In this document: positions 18,332 to 27,354 of the stretch, in pieces | Layout of the letters: each line of letters starts with the position of its first letter | How positions within the stretch are numbered: position 1 is the stretch's first letter | DNA from: Marifrigoribacter sp047730175 | GTDB lineage: Bacteria > Bacteroidota > Bacteroidia > Flavobacteriales > Flavobacteriaceae | Reading direction: 5' to 3' | Assembly (NCBI RefSeq): GCF_047730175.1 | Contig: NZ_CP159833.1 | Span: 930,001 to 994,000, forward strand | DNA length: 64,000 bases | Translations under genes and position numbers: made by a program | The notes under the pieces: generated by a model | The model's input: only the letters and a program-made list of their open reading frames with translations | Database searches by the model: none | Told to the model about the DNA's origin: nothing

Positions 18332-20086
18332 ATGTATAGAAGTCATACGTGTGGTGAATTAAGAAAAAACCATTGCAATGAAACCGTAACTTTATCAGGT
18401 TGGGTTCAAAAATCTAGGGACAAGGGATTTATGATTTGGGTAGACCTTAGAGATAGATATGGAATTACTCAATTAATGTTTGATGAAGAACGCACTCCTA
18501 AAGAAATGATGGAGAAAGCTAGGACGTTAGGGCGTGAATTTGTTATTCAAGTAACTGGTAATGTTATTGAACGTGTTTCAAAAAATCCTAATTTACCTAC
18601 AGGTGATATTGAAATACTTGTTACTGAATTAACTGTTTTAAATGAATCGTTGGTGCCTCCATTTACAATAGAAGATAAAACTGACGGTGGTGAAGACTTA
18701 AGAATGAAATATCGTTACTTGGATATTAGAAGAAATCCTGTACGCGAAAATCTTATTTTTCGCCATAAGGTATCTATGGCCGTTAGAAACTATCTTTCAA
18801 ATTTAGACTTTATTGAAGTTGAAACACCATATTTAATTAAATCAACTCCAGAAGGAGCAAGAGATTTTGTGGTTCCTTCTAGAATGAATGAAGGTCAATT
18901 TTATGCTTTACCTCAATCACCTCAAACATTTAAACAATTATTGATGGTAGGTGGAATGGATAAATATTTTCAAATTGTAAAATGTTTTAGAGATGAAGAT
19001 CTTCGTGCAGATCGACAACCAGAATTTACACAGATTGACTGTGAAATGGCTTTTGTTGAACAAGAAGATATATTAAATGCTTTTGAAGGATTAACAAAAT
19101 ATCTTTTAAAAGAAATAAACAATGTAGAAATTGGTGATTTCCCTCGAATGACTTATGATGATGCTATGAAGCGTTATGGAAATGACAAACCTGATATTCG
19201 CTTTGGAATGGAGTTTGGCGAACTAAATGAAGTTGCTCAACACAAAGATTTTAAAGTCTTTAATCAAGCAGAATTAGTAGTAGGAATTGCTATTCCTGAA
19301 GGAAATAGTTATTCAAGAAAAGAAATAGATAAAATAATTGATTGGGTAAGACGTCCACAAGTAGGCGCCTTAGGAATGGTATACGTTCGTTGTAATGAAG
19401 ATGGAATTTTTAAATCGTCTGTAGATAAATTCTATGACCAAGAAGATTTAGCAAAATGGGCTGAAAAAACGGATGCAAAATCTGGAGATTTAATTTGTGT
19501 GCTTTCTGGTGAAACTAATAAAGTAAGAGCTCAATTAAGTGCTTTACGTATGGAAATTGCAGAACGTAAAGGGTTAAGAAAGTCTAATGAATTTGCTCCT
19601 TTATGGGTCATTGATTTTCCTTTGCTAGAATGGGATGAAGATTCCGCTCGTTTTCATGCAATGCATCATCCTTTTACTTCTCCAAAACCTGGACAGATCG
19701 AATTATTAGATACTAACCCAGGTGAGGTAAAAGCGAATGCGTATGATTTAGTTTTAAACGGAAATGAAATTGGTGGAGGTTCCATTAGAATTCATGACAA
19801 AGAAACACAAGCTATCATGTTAAGACATTTAGGCTTTTCTGAAGAAGAAGCAGTAGCTCAATTTGGATTTTTAATGGACGCATTTCAATTTGGCGCACCA
19901 CCACATGGAGGTATCGCATTTGGTTTAGACCGATTAGTTTCGATCCTTGGCGGACAAGAAACTATTCGTGATTTTATAGCATTTCCGAAAAATAATTCGG
20001 GACGAGATGTTATGATTGATGCTCCATCTCCCCTTGACAAGTTGCAATTGGATGAATTAAGTTTAGCCTTAAATTTAAAACCATAA
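18332..20086 (+). CDS. aspS: aspartate--tRNA ligase
   Basis: Class II aminoacyl-tRNA synthetase (584 aa) charging tRNA-Asp. It has an N-terminal OB-fold anticodon-binding domain (MYRSHTCGELRKNHCNETVTLSGWVQKSRDKGFMIWVDLRDRYG), the catalytic core with motif 2 (FRDEDLRADRQPEFTQIDCEM), the bacterial-type GAD insertion (about residues 280-415) and motif 3 (GGIAFGLDRLVSILGG). It is the full-length bacterial form. Whether it also charges tRNA-Asn depends on the presence of gatCAB and asnS, which cannot be seen here. It has its own -7 promoter element 19 bp upstream and probably reads on into the small membrane-protein gene. Confidence 0.97.
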   Translation: MYRSHTCGELRKNHCNETVTLSGWVQKSRDKGFMIWVDLRDRYGITQLMFDEERTPKEMMEKARTLGREFVIQVTGNVIERVSKNPNLPTGDIEILVTELTVLNESLVPPFTIEDKTDGGEDLRMKYRYLDIRRNPVRENLIFRHKVSMAVRNYLSNLDFIEVETPYLIKSTPEGARDFVVPSRMNEGQFYALPQSPQTFKQLLMVGGMDKYFQIVKCFRDEDLRADRQPEFTQIDCEMAFVEQEDILNAFEGLTKYLLKEINNVEIGDFPRMTYDDAMKRYGNDKPDIRFGMEFGELNEVAQHKDFKVFNQAELVVGIAIPEGNSYSRKEIDKIIDWVRRPQVGALGMVYVRCNEDGIFKSSVDKFYDQEDLAKWAEKTDAKSGDLICVLSGETNKVRAQLSALRMEIAERKGLRKSNEFAPLWVIDFPLLEWDEDSARFHAMHHPFTSPKPGQIELLDTNPGEVKANAYDLVLNGNEIGGGSIRIHDKETQAIMLRHLGFSEEEAVAQFGFLMDAFQFGAPPHGGIAFGLDRLVSILGGQETIRDFIAFPKNNSGRDVMIDAPSPLDKLQLDELSLALNLKP

Positions 20087-20132
20087 TTAAATAGGAGTTT
20101 ATAGTTCTATAAAAAATACAGTGCAAAAATTC

Positions 20133-20399
20133 ATGAAATACGTCATCATTTTACTATTGTGTCTTGCCATAACAGGTGTCTGTTACGGTTTTCACATTAA
20201 ACCTTTAGACCCAAAAAACGGTGATTTATATATAGGATTATCTGTCGTACTTGGGTTTCTTATAGTAATGCCCTTATTTATTTATCATCGCTGGAAAAAC
20301 AGAAGTGTAAAAGACTATATGTTGACTAAAGAAAATATTGAAAAGATGAGAGATTTTAAAAATTCAGGCTCTCGAAGTTCTAAAAAAGATTCACAATAA
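20133..20399 (+). CDS. small two-TM membrane protein
   Basis: Hypothetical protein of 88 aa, starting at the ATG at 20133; an in-frame GTG at 20121 would add four residues. It has two hydrophobic helices (YVIILLLCLAITGVCYGF and LYIGLSVVLGFLIVMPLFIY) separated by a short loop (HIKPLDPKNGD), then a basic cytoplasmic-looking tail (HRWKNRSVKDYMLTKENIEKMRDFKNSGSRSSKKD). It follows aspS by 46 bp and is probably co-transcribed with it. I do not recognise a named family; small proteins of this shape are frequent beside aspS in flavobacteria. No function can be assigned. Confidence 0.75.
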   Translation: MKYVIILLLCLAITGVCYGFHIKPLDPKNGDLYIGLSVVLGFLIVMPLFIYHRWKNRSVKDYMLTKENIEKMRDFKNSGSRSSKKDSQ

Positions 20400-20452
20400 A
20401 ATGTATCTTTTTTGAAAAACAGCAATTATTTTAAAATCCCTTTAAAATCTAC

Positions 20453-20460
20453 TATATTTG
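20453..20460 (+). promoter_or_regulatory. -7 element for the cold-shock gene
   Basis: TATATTTG, a perfect TAnnTTTG, lies 25 bp upstream of the ATG. No good -33 TTG is present. The untranslated leader would be short, unlike the long thermosensing leader of E. coli cspA. Confidence 0.6.
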
Positions 20461-20485
20461 ATACTTATTAATATATATTTTTACA

Positions 20486-20683
20486 ATGGAAGGAACCGTA
20501 AAATTTTTCAATGAATCTAAAGGTTTTGGTTTTATCACTAATGATGAAACAGGAAAAGACATTTTTGTACACATTACCGGGCTTAATGGGGAGACTCTAA
20601 ACGAAGGTGACAAAGTAGAATATGAAGAAGAAGAAGGCAGAAAAGGAATTGTTGCGGCTAAAGTTCGCTTAATTCACAGCTAA
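20486..20683 (+). CDS. cold-shock domain protein (CspA family)
   Basis: Single cold-shock-domain protein of 65 aa that binds single-stranded RNA/DNA and melts structure. The RNP1 motif is KGFGFI (residues 12-17) and RNP2 is DIFVHI (25-30), both intact with the aromatic stacking residues. The C-terminus (GIVAAKVRLI) closes the five-stranded barrel. The length is typical. It is monocistronic, with its own -7 element and a strong terminator directly after it. It could be constitutive rather than cold-induced; the sequence does not decide. Confidence 0.95.
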   Translation: MEGTVKFFNESKGFGFITNDETGKDIFVHITGLNGETLNEGDKVEYEEEEGRKGIVAAKVRLIHS

Positions 20684-20705
20684 AGACATAGACACTATAG
20701 ATTTT

Positions 20706-20739
20706 AAAAACCCTTTTCTAATTTTGAAAAGGGTTTTTT
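20706..20739. terminator. bidirectional intrinsic terminator
   Basis: AAAAACCCTTTTC / GAAAAGGGTTTTT stem with a 7-base loop and T runs on both strands, between the cold-shock gene and convergent tadA. Its stem is nearly identical to that of the terminator at 2845-2881. Confidence 0.85.
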
Positions 20740-20746
20740 ATTTCAC

Positions 20747-21196
20747 TTAATTTAAATTTCTTTTTTCTATAAAAAATTGTTTCACAAGTCTAGAAGATTC
20801 TTCCGCTAACACACCCCCAACCATTGTTGTTTTTGGATGTAATTTAGATTTTAAAGCGATACATCCTCTTTGTTCATCTCTAGCTCCATACACTATTTTT
20901 GAAATCTGACTCCAAAATAATCCTCCTGCACACATTTGGCAAGGTTCCAAAGTAACATATAAGGTGCAGCCTGTTAAGTATTTTCCTCCTAAAAAATTAG
21001 CAGCCGCTGTTATTGCTTGCATTTCAGCATGTGCAGTTACATCGTTCAATAATTCAGTTAAATTGTGTGCTCTAGCAATAATCCTATTTTCAATTACTAT
21101 AACAGCTCCAATTGGGACTTCCCCTTTTTCATAAGCGTTATTTGCTTCTTGCAAAGCCATTTTCATAAAATAAGTATCATCGTAAGGTTCTATCAT
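20747..21196 (-). CDS. tadA: tRNA-specific adenosine-34 deaminase
   Basis: Zinc-dependent deaminase of 149 aa of the CDA fold that converts A34 to inosine in the tRNA-Arg(ACG) wobble position. The active site is complete: H56 and E58 in TAHAEMQAI, C86 and C89 in PCQMCAGG. The length fits TadA. Some flavobacterial nucleoside or guanine deaminases look similar, but the N-terminal MKMALQEANNAYEKGEVPIGAVIV and AHNLTELLNDVTAHAEM are TadA-like. It is transcribed from a minus-strand -7 element at 21216-21223 and is divergent from dxs. Confidence 0.92.
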   Translation of the reverse strand: MIEPYDDTYFMKMALQEANNAYEKGEVPIGAVIVIENRIIARAHNLTELLNDVTAHAEMQAITAAANFLGGKYLTGCTLYVTLEPCQMCAGGLFWSQISKIVYGARDEQRGCIALKSKLHPKTTMVGGVLAEESSRLVKQFFIEKRNLN

Positions 21197-21215
21197 AATA
21201 AAAACATTCAGTATT

Positions 21216-21223
21216 CAAAATTA
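21216..21223 (-). promoter_or_regulatory. -7 element for tadA
   Basis: Minus-strand TAATTTTG matches TAnnTTTG, 20 bp upstream of the tadA ATG. No clear -33 element is seen. Confidence 0.45.
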
Positions 21224-21289
21224 CAATATCCAATTAAAAGGCTAACTATATTATTTGAACTTGATGAACCATAGAATATTGAAAAATTG

Positions 21290-21297
21290 TAGTTTTG
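21290..21297 (+). promoter_or_regulatory. -7 element immediately before dxs
   Basis: TAGTTTTG matches TAnnTTTG and ends only 4 bp before the GTG start codon of dxs. If used, transcription starts at or next to the start codon, making the mRNA nearly leaderless. Confidence 0.45.
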
Positions 21298-21301
21298 TTT
21301 T

Positions 21302-23074
21302 GTGCATAAAAACATATTAAATACAATAAATTTCCCTCAAGACCTAAGAAAGGTTTTGCCACAAGATTTACCTCAGCTTGCTAAAGAACTTCGTGAATTC
21401 ATTATAGATATTGTTGCTACAAAAGAAGGACATTTGGGTGCTAGCTTAGGTGTTATTGAATTATCTATAGCTTTACATTATGCATTTAACACTCCAGAAG
21501 ATTTACTTATTTGGGATGTTGGGCATCAAGCCTATGTGCATAAAATAGTAACAGGAAGAAAAAATTCATTTCATACAAACCGTCAGTTTGGAGGCATTAG
21601 TGGTTTTCCGAAAATAAAAGAAAGCAACTACGACACTTTTGGTACAGGCCATAGTAGTACCTCTATTTCTGCCATGTTAGGTATGGCAATTTCTGCACAA
21701 TTAGACGGAAATTTTAAACGCCAACATATTGCCGTAGTTGGTGATGCATCAATTGCCAGTGGAATGGCTTTTGAAGCATTAAATCATGCAGGAGTTTCAA
21801 ATACAAATTTATTAGTAATACTTAATGATAATGCAATAGGAATTGATCCCAGTGTAGGTGCATTGAAAGAATATTTAACTAAAGTTACACTCGATAAAGC
21901 CCCAAACACAGATAATATTTTTGAAGCATTAAATTTTAATTATTCTGGACCTATAGATGGTCATGATTTAAATATTCTTATTTCTGAATTCAATCGTTTA
22001 AAGAATGTAGAAGGTCCAAAACTTCTTCATATTATTACTAAGAAAGGGAAGGGGCTTCGTCAAGCTGAAGAAAATCAGGTAGCCTATCATGCTCCTGGAA
22101 AGTTCGATGCATTATCTGGTGATATTTTACCTAAAAACACGAATAATCTTCCGCCAAAATTTCAAGATGTTTTTGGAGAGACCATAGTTGAATTAGCAAC
22201 TATTAATAAAAATATTATTGGAATAACTCCCGCAATGCCCACAGGTAGTTCATTAAAATTAATGATGGATAAATTTCCTGAAAGAGCCTTTGATGTTGGT
22301 ATTGCCGAACAACATGCTGTAACATTTTCTGCAGGGCTCGCTACTCAAGGACATACCGTTTATTGCAACATATACTCTACATTTCTACAAAGAGCGTATG
22401 ATCAAATAATACATGACGTTTGCCTACAAAATTTACCGGTAGCATTTTGTTTAGATCGTGCAGGATTAGTAGGAGAAGATGGCGCTACACATCATGGCGT
22501 TTTTGATATTGCATTTTTAAGGTGTTTACCGAACCTTATAATCTATGCGCCTAGTAATGCTATTGATTTACGAAATATACTTTATACAGTACAATTAGGA
22601 TTAGAGCACCCTATCGCAATAAGATATCCTAGAGGAAGAGGTGTAATAAAAGAATGGAAACAACCTTTTTCCGCGATAGAAATTGGTAAAGGTATTCAAC
22701 GAATAAAAGGTGATACCATTGCTATTTTAACAATAGGTACTATAATTAATAATGCATTAGATGCTATTAAAACATCAGCTCATTCTGAAAAAATCGCATT
22801 GTATGATATGCAGTTTATTAAACCTTTAGATGAACATCTTTTACATACTATCTTTAAAAAATACCAAACAATAATTACTGTTGAAGACGGAACTATTAAA
22901 GGTGGATTTGGAAGTGCTATTGCTGAATTTACAGTAAAACATAAGTATTCTAATACAATTGAAATGTTAGGAATTCCAGATGTTTTTATAGAACATGGAA
23001 CCGTTCTAGAACTTCAAGAACAAGTAAATATTTCTTCAGGAAAAATTAAACAGGCTTTTGAAAAATACGTATAA
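21302..23074 (+). CDS. dxs: 1-deoxy-D-xylulose-5-phosphate synthase
   Basis: ThDP enzyme of 590 aa that condenses pyruvate and glyceraldehyde 3-phosphate in the first step of the MEP isoprenoid pathway. It has a His in WDVGHQAYVHK, the ThDP-binding GDASIASGMAFEALNHAG...LNDN motif, a pyrimidine domain with DVGIAEQHAVTFSAGLA, and the substrate region DRAGLVGEDGATHHGVFD. The start is a GTG at 21302 (VHKNILNTINFPQDLRK); no better ATG exists before conserved sequence. The protein is slightly shorter than E. coli Dxs, as usual for the phylum. A terminator follows at once, so it is monocistronic. Confidence 0.96.
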   Translation: MHKNILNTINFPQDLRKVLPQDLPQLAKELREFIIDIVATKEGHLGASLGVIELSIALHYAFNTPEDLLIWDVGHQAYVHKIVTGRKNSFHTNRQFGGISGFPKIKESNYDTFGTGHSSTSISAMLGMAISAQLDGNFKRQHIAVVGDASIASGMAFEALNHAGVSNTNLLVILNDNAIGIDPSVGALKEYLTKVTLDKAPNTDNIFEALNFNYSGPIDGHDLNILISEFNRLKNVEGPKLLHIITKKGKGLRQAEENQVAYHAPGKFDALSGDILPKNTNNLPPKFQDVFGETIVELATINKNIIGITPAMPTGSSLKLMMDKFPERAFDVGIAEQHAVTFSAGLATQGHTVYCNIYSTFLQRAYDQIIHDVCLQNLPVAFCLDRAGLVGEDGATHHGVFDIAFLRCLPNLIIYAPSNAIDLRNILYTVQLGLEHPIAIRYPRGRGVIKEWKQPFSAIEIGKGIQRIKGDTIAILTIGTIINNALDAIKTSAHSEKIALYDMQFIKPLDEHLLHTIFKKYQTIITVEDGTIKGGFGSAIAEFTVKHKYSNTIEMLGIPDVFIEHGTVLELQEQVNISSGKIKQAFEKYV

Positions 23075-23103
23075 AAAAAGAGGCTATTAAATAGCCTCTT
23101 TTT
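23075..23103. terminator. intrinsic terminator after dxs
   Basis: AAAAAGAGGCTAT-TAA-ATAGCCTCTTTTT, a 13-bp stem with a tight loop, starts right at the dxs stop. The convergent M36 protease gene can use it on the other strand. Confidence 0.88.
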
Positions 23104-23123
23104 ATTATTACAACTGCTAGTTA

Positions 23124-25721
23124 TTATTCAATAATAAGCTTAGTTGTATGAGAATAATTTTCTCCATTAATTTGAAGAATATAAATTCCAGCACTTAAGT
23201 TTTCAGTATTAATACTAATAACATTTTGTATTTCTACATTTTGGTTAAATACTTTTCTTCCATTAATATCAAAAACAGAAATATCAGCACTACCAAGATC
23301 TAAACGAGATTGAATATTTACAATTCCTTTAGAAGGGTTAGGGTAAATATTAAAGTTATTCTCTAAAGAACCATTATCATTTGCTCCTAAATTACAATCT
23401 GCAGGAAGGTCAAAAGCTTCTGTTTGGTCTGAACGACTAGAGCTACTACCTTGATCTGCACTAAATCCTAATCCTCTATTTGCAAATACCTCCCAAATTA
23501 GGCAACGATTAGCACCTGCATTTACAAGTTCATCTGCTTCTAAAATAGCATCTCTACCATCTACAAATCCTGGAGAACATACTTGTAATTTCATACCGTC
23601 CATCACTAATTGAATCGCAATATTGTTTCCGCCTGTTCCATTATAAAAATCAGCATCCCATCCATACTCATCAATTAGAGCCCAGTTTAAATCCCAAAGC
23701 ATAGTAGACCATACAAAACCTATTCCATGAGGTTGAGACACATTATTATTAGTGTCAACATATGTGTATGGGTTTATAGCAAAATCTGTACTATAAGGAG
23801 CTTCTCTTATACCTCCGCCATCTGTTGATTGACCAGTAGCATAGGTACCAATACCTCTAATATCTTCAGGTTGATCTCCAGGCTCCATAGTAAGCATTAA
23901 TCCTACCCAGTCACTCCAGCCTTCACCCATTTGCTCAGCATTACTTAAGCATCCTGTATTTGTTGGACCTCCTGTCAAACGATTTGAAATTCCATGTCCA
24001 TATTCATGAGCTATAATTCCATTATCCACATCCCCATCAAGTTCTGGAGGTGTATTTGCTGGTAAAGAAAGACTTCCATTTACTGTATTTCCTGCAATTA
24101 ATTCAGCTATCAAAGCATCTCCGTCAGCCATACTTACCATAATTGATGGTATTGTTACAGACCCACCATTTACTCCACCTGCCATTGTAATAGCACCGCC
24201 AGGCACATTATTTACAACAATCACAGCAATAGCTCCTTCATTTTCAGCAGCTAATACTTTAAAACCAAACTCACATTCACCTCTTCTTAAAATAGCAATT
24301 TTACCTGATAAATCACCGCCATTTATAATTGGATCACAAACATCATAATCGTCTGGTCCTGACCCATCGGAAGCTAAAGCAAGATCTTCAGTTATTGGAG
24401 TTGTAGTTAAAGAACCTCCAAAATCACCTTCTATCCCTAAATAACCACCAGCCAATGGTCCATTATTAACTGTAAGAAGATCTCCTGCTGGAGAACCCCA
24501 TAAAAACATTTGCATTCTAGGGTTTGCACCATCTGGTGGTGTTGCAAAGTTTGCATTGTTTGTTCCACCTCCATCTTGAGCATCTGCATTTACACTATCA
24601 CTACCATTACCAGCTTCGCCATAATTATTTTCTTGAAAGTTCCCACTTTCTTCATCAAAACCATATTGATAGTATACATCATGCATGATATTATTCCAAT
24701 AGAATAAATTTACTGTAGCAGCATCTACCATTTGTACAGGAGGATTATCAAAATCGTAAGGGAAATCAAAGTTTAATCCAGCTCCTCCATCAGGCATTGC
24801 TCCTGAACCATTATTTGCGTTTATATCTTCTTGTGCTAACACATTATTACCTCTAGTGGTAGTAAATTCAGCTCCATCTGCACCATTAGTATCATGCCAT
24901 CCAAAAGGAGAAGCATTCGCATCAGCAGGGTCAGCTACTAATTCTTCTAATCCATGATTTGGACTTTCAACAGGCATTGGAAATACTCTATATTGAGCTC
25001 CTCCAGCAGCATCAAAACTTAATGACGCTTCCTTTTCTTCAGAAAATAAAATACTATTCTCTGTTTTGTTATGGTCTAAATTACTGTGACTTGGTTCGCC
25101 AAAATTACAGCTTACCACCCAGTCATTTGTATCTAAAAGAGCACCTGTTACAGCGTCAATTCTTACATTATAATAATGACTTGCATCTAATAAATAGATA
25201 CTTAAGTCCCATGCTAATTTTAACATGTTTTCTTGATCGTATTGAAACACTAACTTAACAGGAATATTTTCTAATGAAATAGATCCGTTAGAGAATACGA
25301 ATGACTGATTAGAAATAGTTTCTAACAACGTTAAGTTTGACGGACTTTGAATTCCTAAAGAAGTTGCAGCTCTACTGATTGCATTTTCTGCAGTTATAGC
25401 AGGGCTTGTAGTATTTACTTTTTCTGTTGCATTTTGTACAAACGTAATGTTTGCATTTACTACTGTATTATTTTTTACTGCAAAACTTGAAGTAGTATTA
25501 AAAATATCAATTCCTTGATATTGCTGAGTTACATATACATTATGTAACTGCATACTTTTTGAGAAACTTTGAGATGCAATATTAAAGTCTTCTACATCTT
25601 GGGCTTCAAGGCCTAATTGTGCTCGATTGTTGTTTAAGTAGCTATTTATATTTTGACTAAAATCTTGGGCAAAGGCAAAATTAATAGTAAAAAAAGCTAA
25701 CAAATAAATAATTTTTTTCAT
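23124..25721 (-). CDS. M36-family metalloprotease with PA domain and type IX sorting tail
   Basis: Secreted fungalysin-type zinc protease of 865 aa. In order: a signal peptide (IIYLLAFFTINFAFAQ), an FTP/pro-region with inhibitory character (about residues 30-220), the M36 catalytic domain, a protease-associated (PA) insert at about 430-555 (SGKIAILRRGECEFGFKVLAAENEGAIAVIVVNN), the zinc site H572-E573-Y-G-H576 and a downstream Glu region. At the C-terminus is a Por-type sorting domain of about 75 residues (NIYPNPSKGIVNIQS...AGIYILQINGE...TTKLIIE). It is therefore exported by the type IX system to the cell surface or medium, where it would degrade proteins. It is monocistronic, downstream of dgt on the same strand. 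Confidence 0.94.
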   Translation of the reverse strand: MKKIIYLLAFFTINFAFAQDFSQNINSYLNNNRAQLGLEAQDVEDFNIASQSFSKSMQLHNVYVTQQYQGIDIFNTTSSFAVKNNTVVNANITFVQNATEKVNTTSPAITAENAISRAATSLGIQSPSNLTLLETISNQSFVFSNGSISLENIPVKLVFQYDQENMLKLAWDLSIYLLDASHYYNVRIDAVTGALLDTNDWVVSCNFGEPSHSNLDHNKTENSILFSEEKEASLSFDAAGGAQYRVFPMPVESPNHGLEELVADPADANASPFGWHDTNGADGAEFTTTRGNNVLAQEDINANNGSGAMPDGGAGLNFDFPYDFDNPPVQMVDAATVNLFYWNNIMHDVYYQYGFDEESGNFQENNYGEAGNGSDSVNADAQDGGGTNNANFATPPDGANPRMQMFLWGSPAGDLLTVNNGPLAGGYLGIEGDFGGSLTTTPITEDLALASDGSGPDDYDVCDPIINGGDLSGKIAILRRGECEFGFKVLAAENEGAIAVIVVNNVPGGAITMAGGVNGGSVTIPSIMVSMADGDALIAELIAGNTVNGSLSLPANTPPELDGDVDNGIIAHEYGHGISNRLTGGPTNTGCLSNAEQMGEGWSDWVGLMLTMEPGDQPEDIRGIGTYATGQSTDGGGIREAPYSTDFAINPYTYVDTNNNVSQPHGIGFVWSTMLWDLNWALIDEYGWDADFYNGTGGNNIAIQLVMDGMKLQVCSPGFVDGRDAILEADELVNAGANRCLIWEVFANRGLGFSADQGSSSSRSDQTEAFDLPADCNLGANDNGSLENNFNIYPNPSKGIVNIQSRLDLGSADISVFDINGRKVFNQNVEIQNVISINTENLSAGIYILQINGENYSHTTKLIIE

Positions 25722-25840
25722 AGTTTTTTTAGGTTGATTAATAATTAAGGTGATTCGTTTTTTTTTAAGATTTTAAAAATAAAGGATTCCATTAAATAAT
25801 GTTGCCTTTTTTGCGATTTTAACAGGTTTAAATATAATAT

Positions 25841-27178
25841 TTAAAGGTTTCCTTTGATTTTTTGAAATACTTGTAGTGCGTTTCCATCGGTTAGGCGAGA
25901 AATATAATTGCAACTTTCCATTAAGTAGTTATAAATTGTTCCTTTTTCTGGAAATTCATCTTTGATTGTGTTTAAGATTAAATGATCGTAATGTTGCATT
26001 TCATTGTTGAAGTAATTTTCACAAGAAGTAGTTATAGCATCTAACAGCGTATTTAATATTGCATATCCTGCGATTTCTTTTTCAACGACTTCTTTACTTT
26101 GATAAATGTTTTTAACACTAATCTTTATGATGTCATCAATTTGTGCTTTATATTTACTTTTATCGAGTAATGCTTCTGAAAAATTTCCTTTCAGAATTTC
26201 CTCTTCATTTTCAATAAAAATTTGAACCGATTCTGAAATTAAGGTATTTATTGCTAAGGATCGTAAATATGCTAAGCGATCTGAAACTTTAGATAGCGTT
26301 GCATATTTTTCAGTATTAATACTATTTTTAACCAGTTTAATTAAATATTCTAAGGCAAATTCTTCTTCAATAACACCTAAATTAATACCGTCTTCAAAAT
26401 CAATTATTGTATAACATATATCATCTGCGGCTTCCACTAAGTATGCTAAAGGATGTCTGCAGTAACTTAGGTTCTTTGATTGTCCACGATTTATGAGCCC
26501 TAATTCACCTGCAACCTCTTTAAAAGAAGGAGCATCACTTTGAAATATACCAAATTTCTTGTCTGCTATATGCTTTGTTGGTTTTTTAGGAAGCGATTCT
26601 TTTGGATATTTCATAAAAGCTCCTAGCGTTGCATACGATAAACGCAATCCTCCGGTGACACCATTTTTAGATTCGGTTAATATCTTAAACCCATTGGCAT
26701 TCCCTTCAAAATCTATTAAATCTTGGTATTCTTTTTCAGTTAACATATCTTGAAACCGCTTCCCTTTTCCTTTTGAAAAATAATTACCTATCGCTTTTTC
26801 ACCACTATGACCAAAAGGTGGATTTCCAATATCATGAGCTAAAGCTGCTGCTGCAACAATAGCTCCAAAATCATTTAAATGATATCCATGTATTGTATGT
26901 AAATGTGGATGTTTTTCCAAGATTGCTTTCCCAACCATTCTTCCTAAAGAACGGCCAACAACTGAAACTTCTAAACTATGTGTTAATCGCGTGTGTACAA
27001 ATGAAGTTTTTGATAAAGGAATAACCTGCGTTTTATCTTGTAAACTTCTAAAAGCTGACGAAAAAATAATTCTATCATAATCAACTTCAAACCCTAATCG
27101 AGTTTCATCTTGTTCTATACGTAACCTTTTATTAATGTCTCCCTGCTTCCGTAAAGACAGTAATTGTTCCCATTGCAT
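25841..27178 (-). CDS. dgt: deoxyguanosinetriphosphate triphosphohydrolase (dGTPase)
   Basis: HD-domain enzyme of 445 aa that hydrolyses dGTP to deoxyguanosine and triphosphate. The conserved motifs are QDETRLGFEVDYDRIIFSSAFRSLQDKTQV, H in TRLTHSLEVSVVGRSLG, the HD pair in AAALAHDIGNPPFGHSGE, and EAADDICYTIIDFEDG. I start it at the ATG at 27176-27178 (MQWEQLLSLRKQGD), the usual beginning of flavobacterial Dgt; in-frame ATGs at 27181 and 27193 would add one or five residues. Type 1 versus type 2 dGTPase is not separable with certainty by eye. It is transcribed away from the TonB receptor at 27355. Confidence 0.93.
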   Translation of the reverse strand: MQWEQLLSLRKQGDINKRLRIEQDETRLGFEVDYDRIIFSSAFRSLQDKTQVIPLSKTSFVHTRLTHSLEVSVVGRSLGRMVGKAILEKHPHLHTIHGYHLNDFGAIVAAAALAHDIGNPPFGHSGEKAIGNYFSKGKGKRFQDMLTEKEYQDLIDFEGNANGFKILTESKNGVTGGLRLSYATLGAFMKYPKESLPKKPTKHIADKKFGIFQSDAPSFKEVAGELGLINRGQSKNLSYCRHPLAYLVEAADDICYTIIDFEDGINLGVIEEEFALEYLIKLVKNSINTEKYATLSKVSDRLAYLRSLAINTLISESVQIFIENEEEILKGNFSEALLDKSKYKAQIDDIIKISVKNIYQSKEVVEKEIAGYAILNTLLDAITTSCENYFNNEMQHYDHLILNTIKDEFPEKGTIYNYLMESCNYISRLTDGNALQVFQKIKGNL

Positions 27179-27252
27179 CATTTGTAAAACCATTTATAAT
27201 GCAAGATACTATTTTCGGAATGTTAAGCAATAGAAAATTTATTGTTAAGCCA

Positions 27253-27329
27253 TAACATTCAATTAACATTGATTTAATGTTTTATTAAATTTTCATTAAC
27301 CCTATAGATACAGTTCATGGGTTTCTTTG
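27253..27329 (+). promoter_or_regulatory. candidate Pho box array and promoter of the TonB receptor
   Basis: TAACATT at 27253 and 27264 (11-bp period) is the same direct repeat seen before pstS, pit and the porin. Weaker units continue in exact phase: TAATGTT (27275), TAAATTT (27286) and TAACCCT (27297). A -7-like TTTCTTTG follows at 27322-27329; its TTTG starts 62 bases (18 + 4x11) after the last perfect unit, or 29 (18 + 11) after the unit at 27297. The repeats are seen; regulation by PhoB is inference. Confidence 0.55.
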
Positions 27330-27354
27330 TAACATAAATTTTTTAAAACTAATA

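Noticed and set aside
27179..27252. Second, minus-strand Pho-type box for dgt
   Set aside because: AATGTTAAG and TTGTTAAG occur on the dgt side, but they are not spaced by 11 bp and no in-phase -7 element follows.
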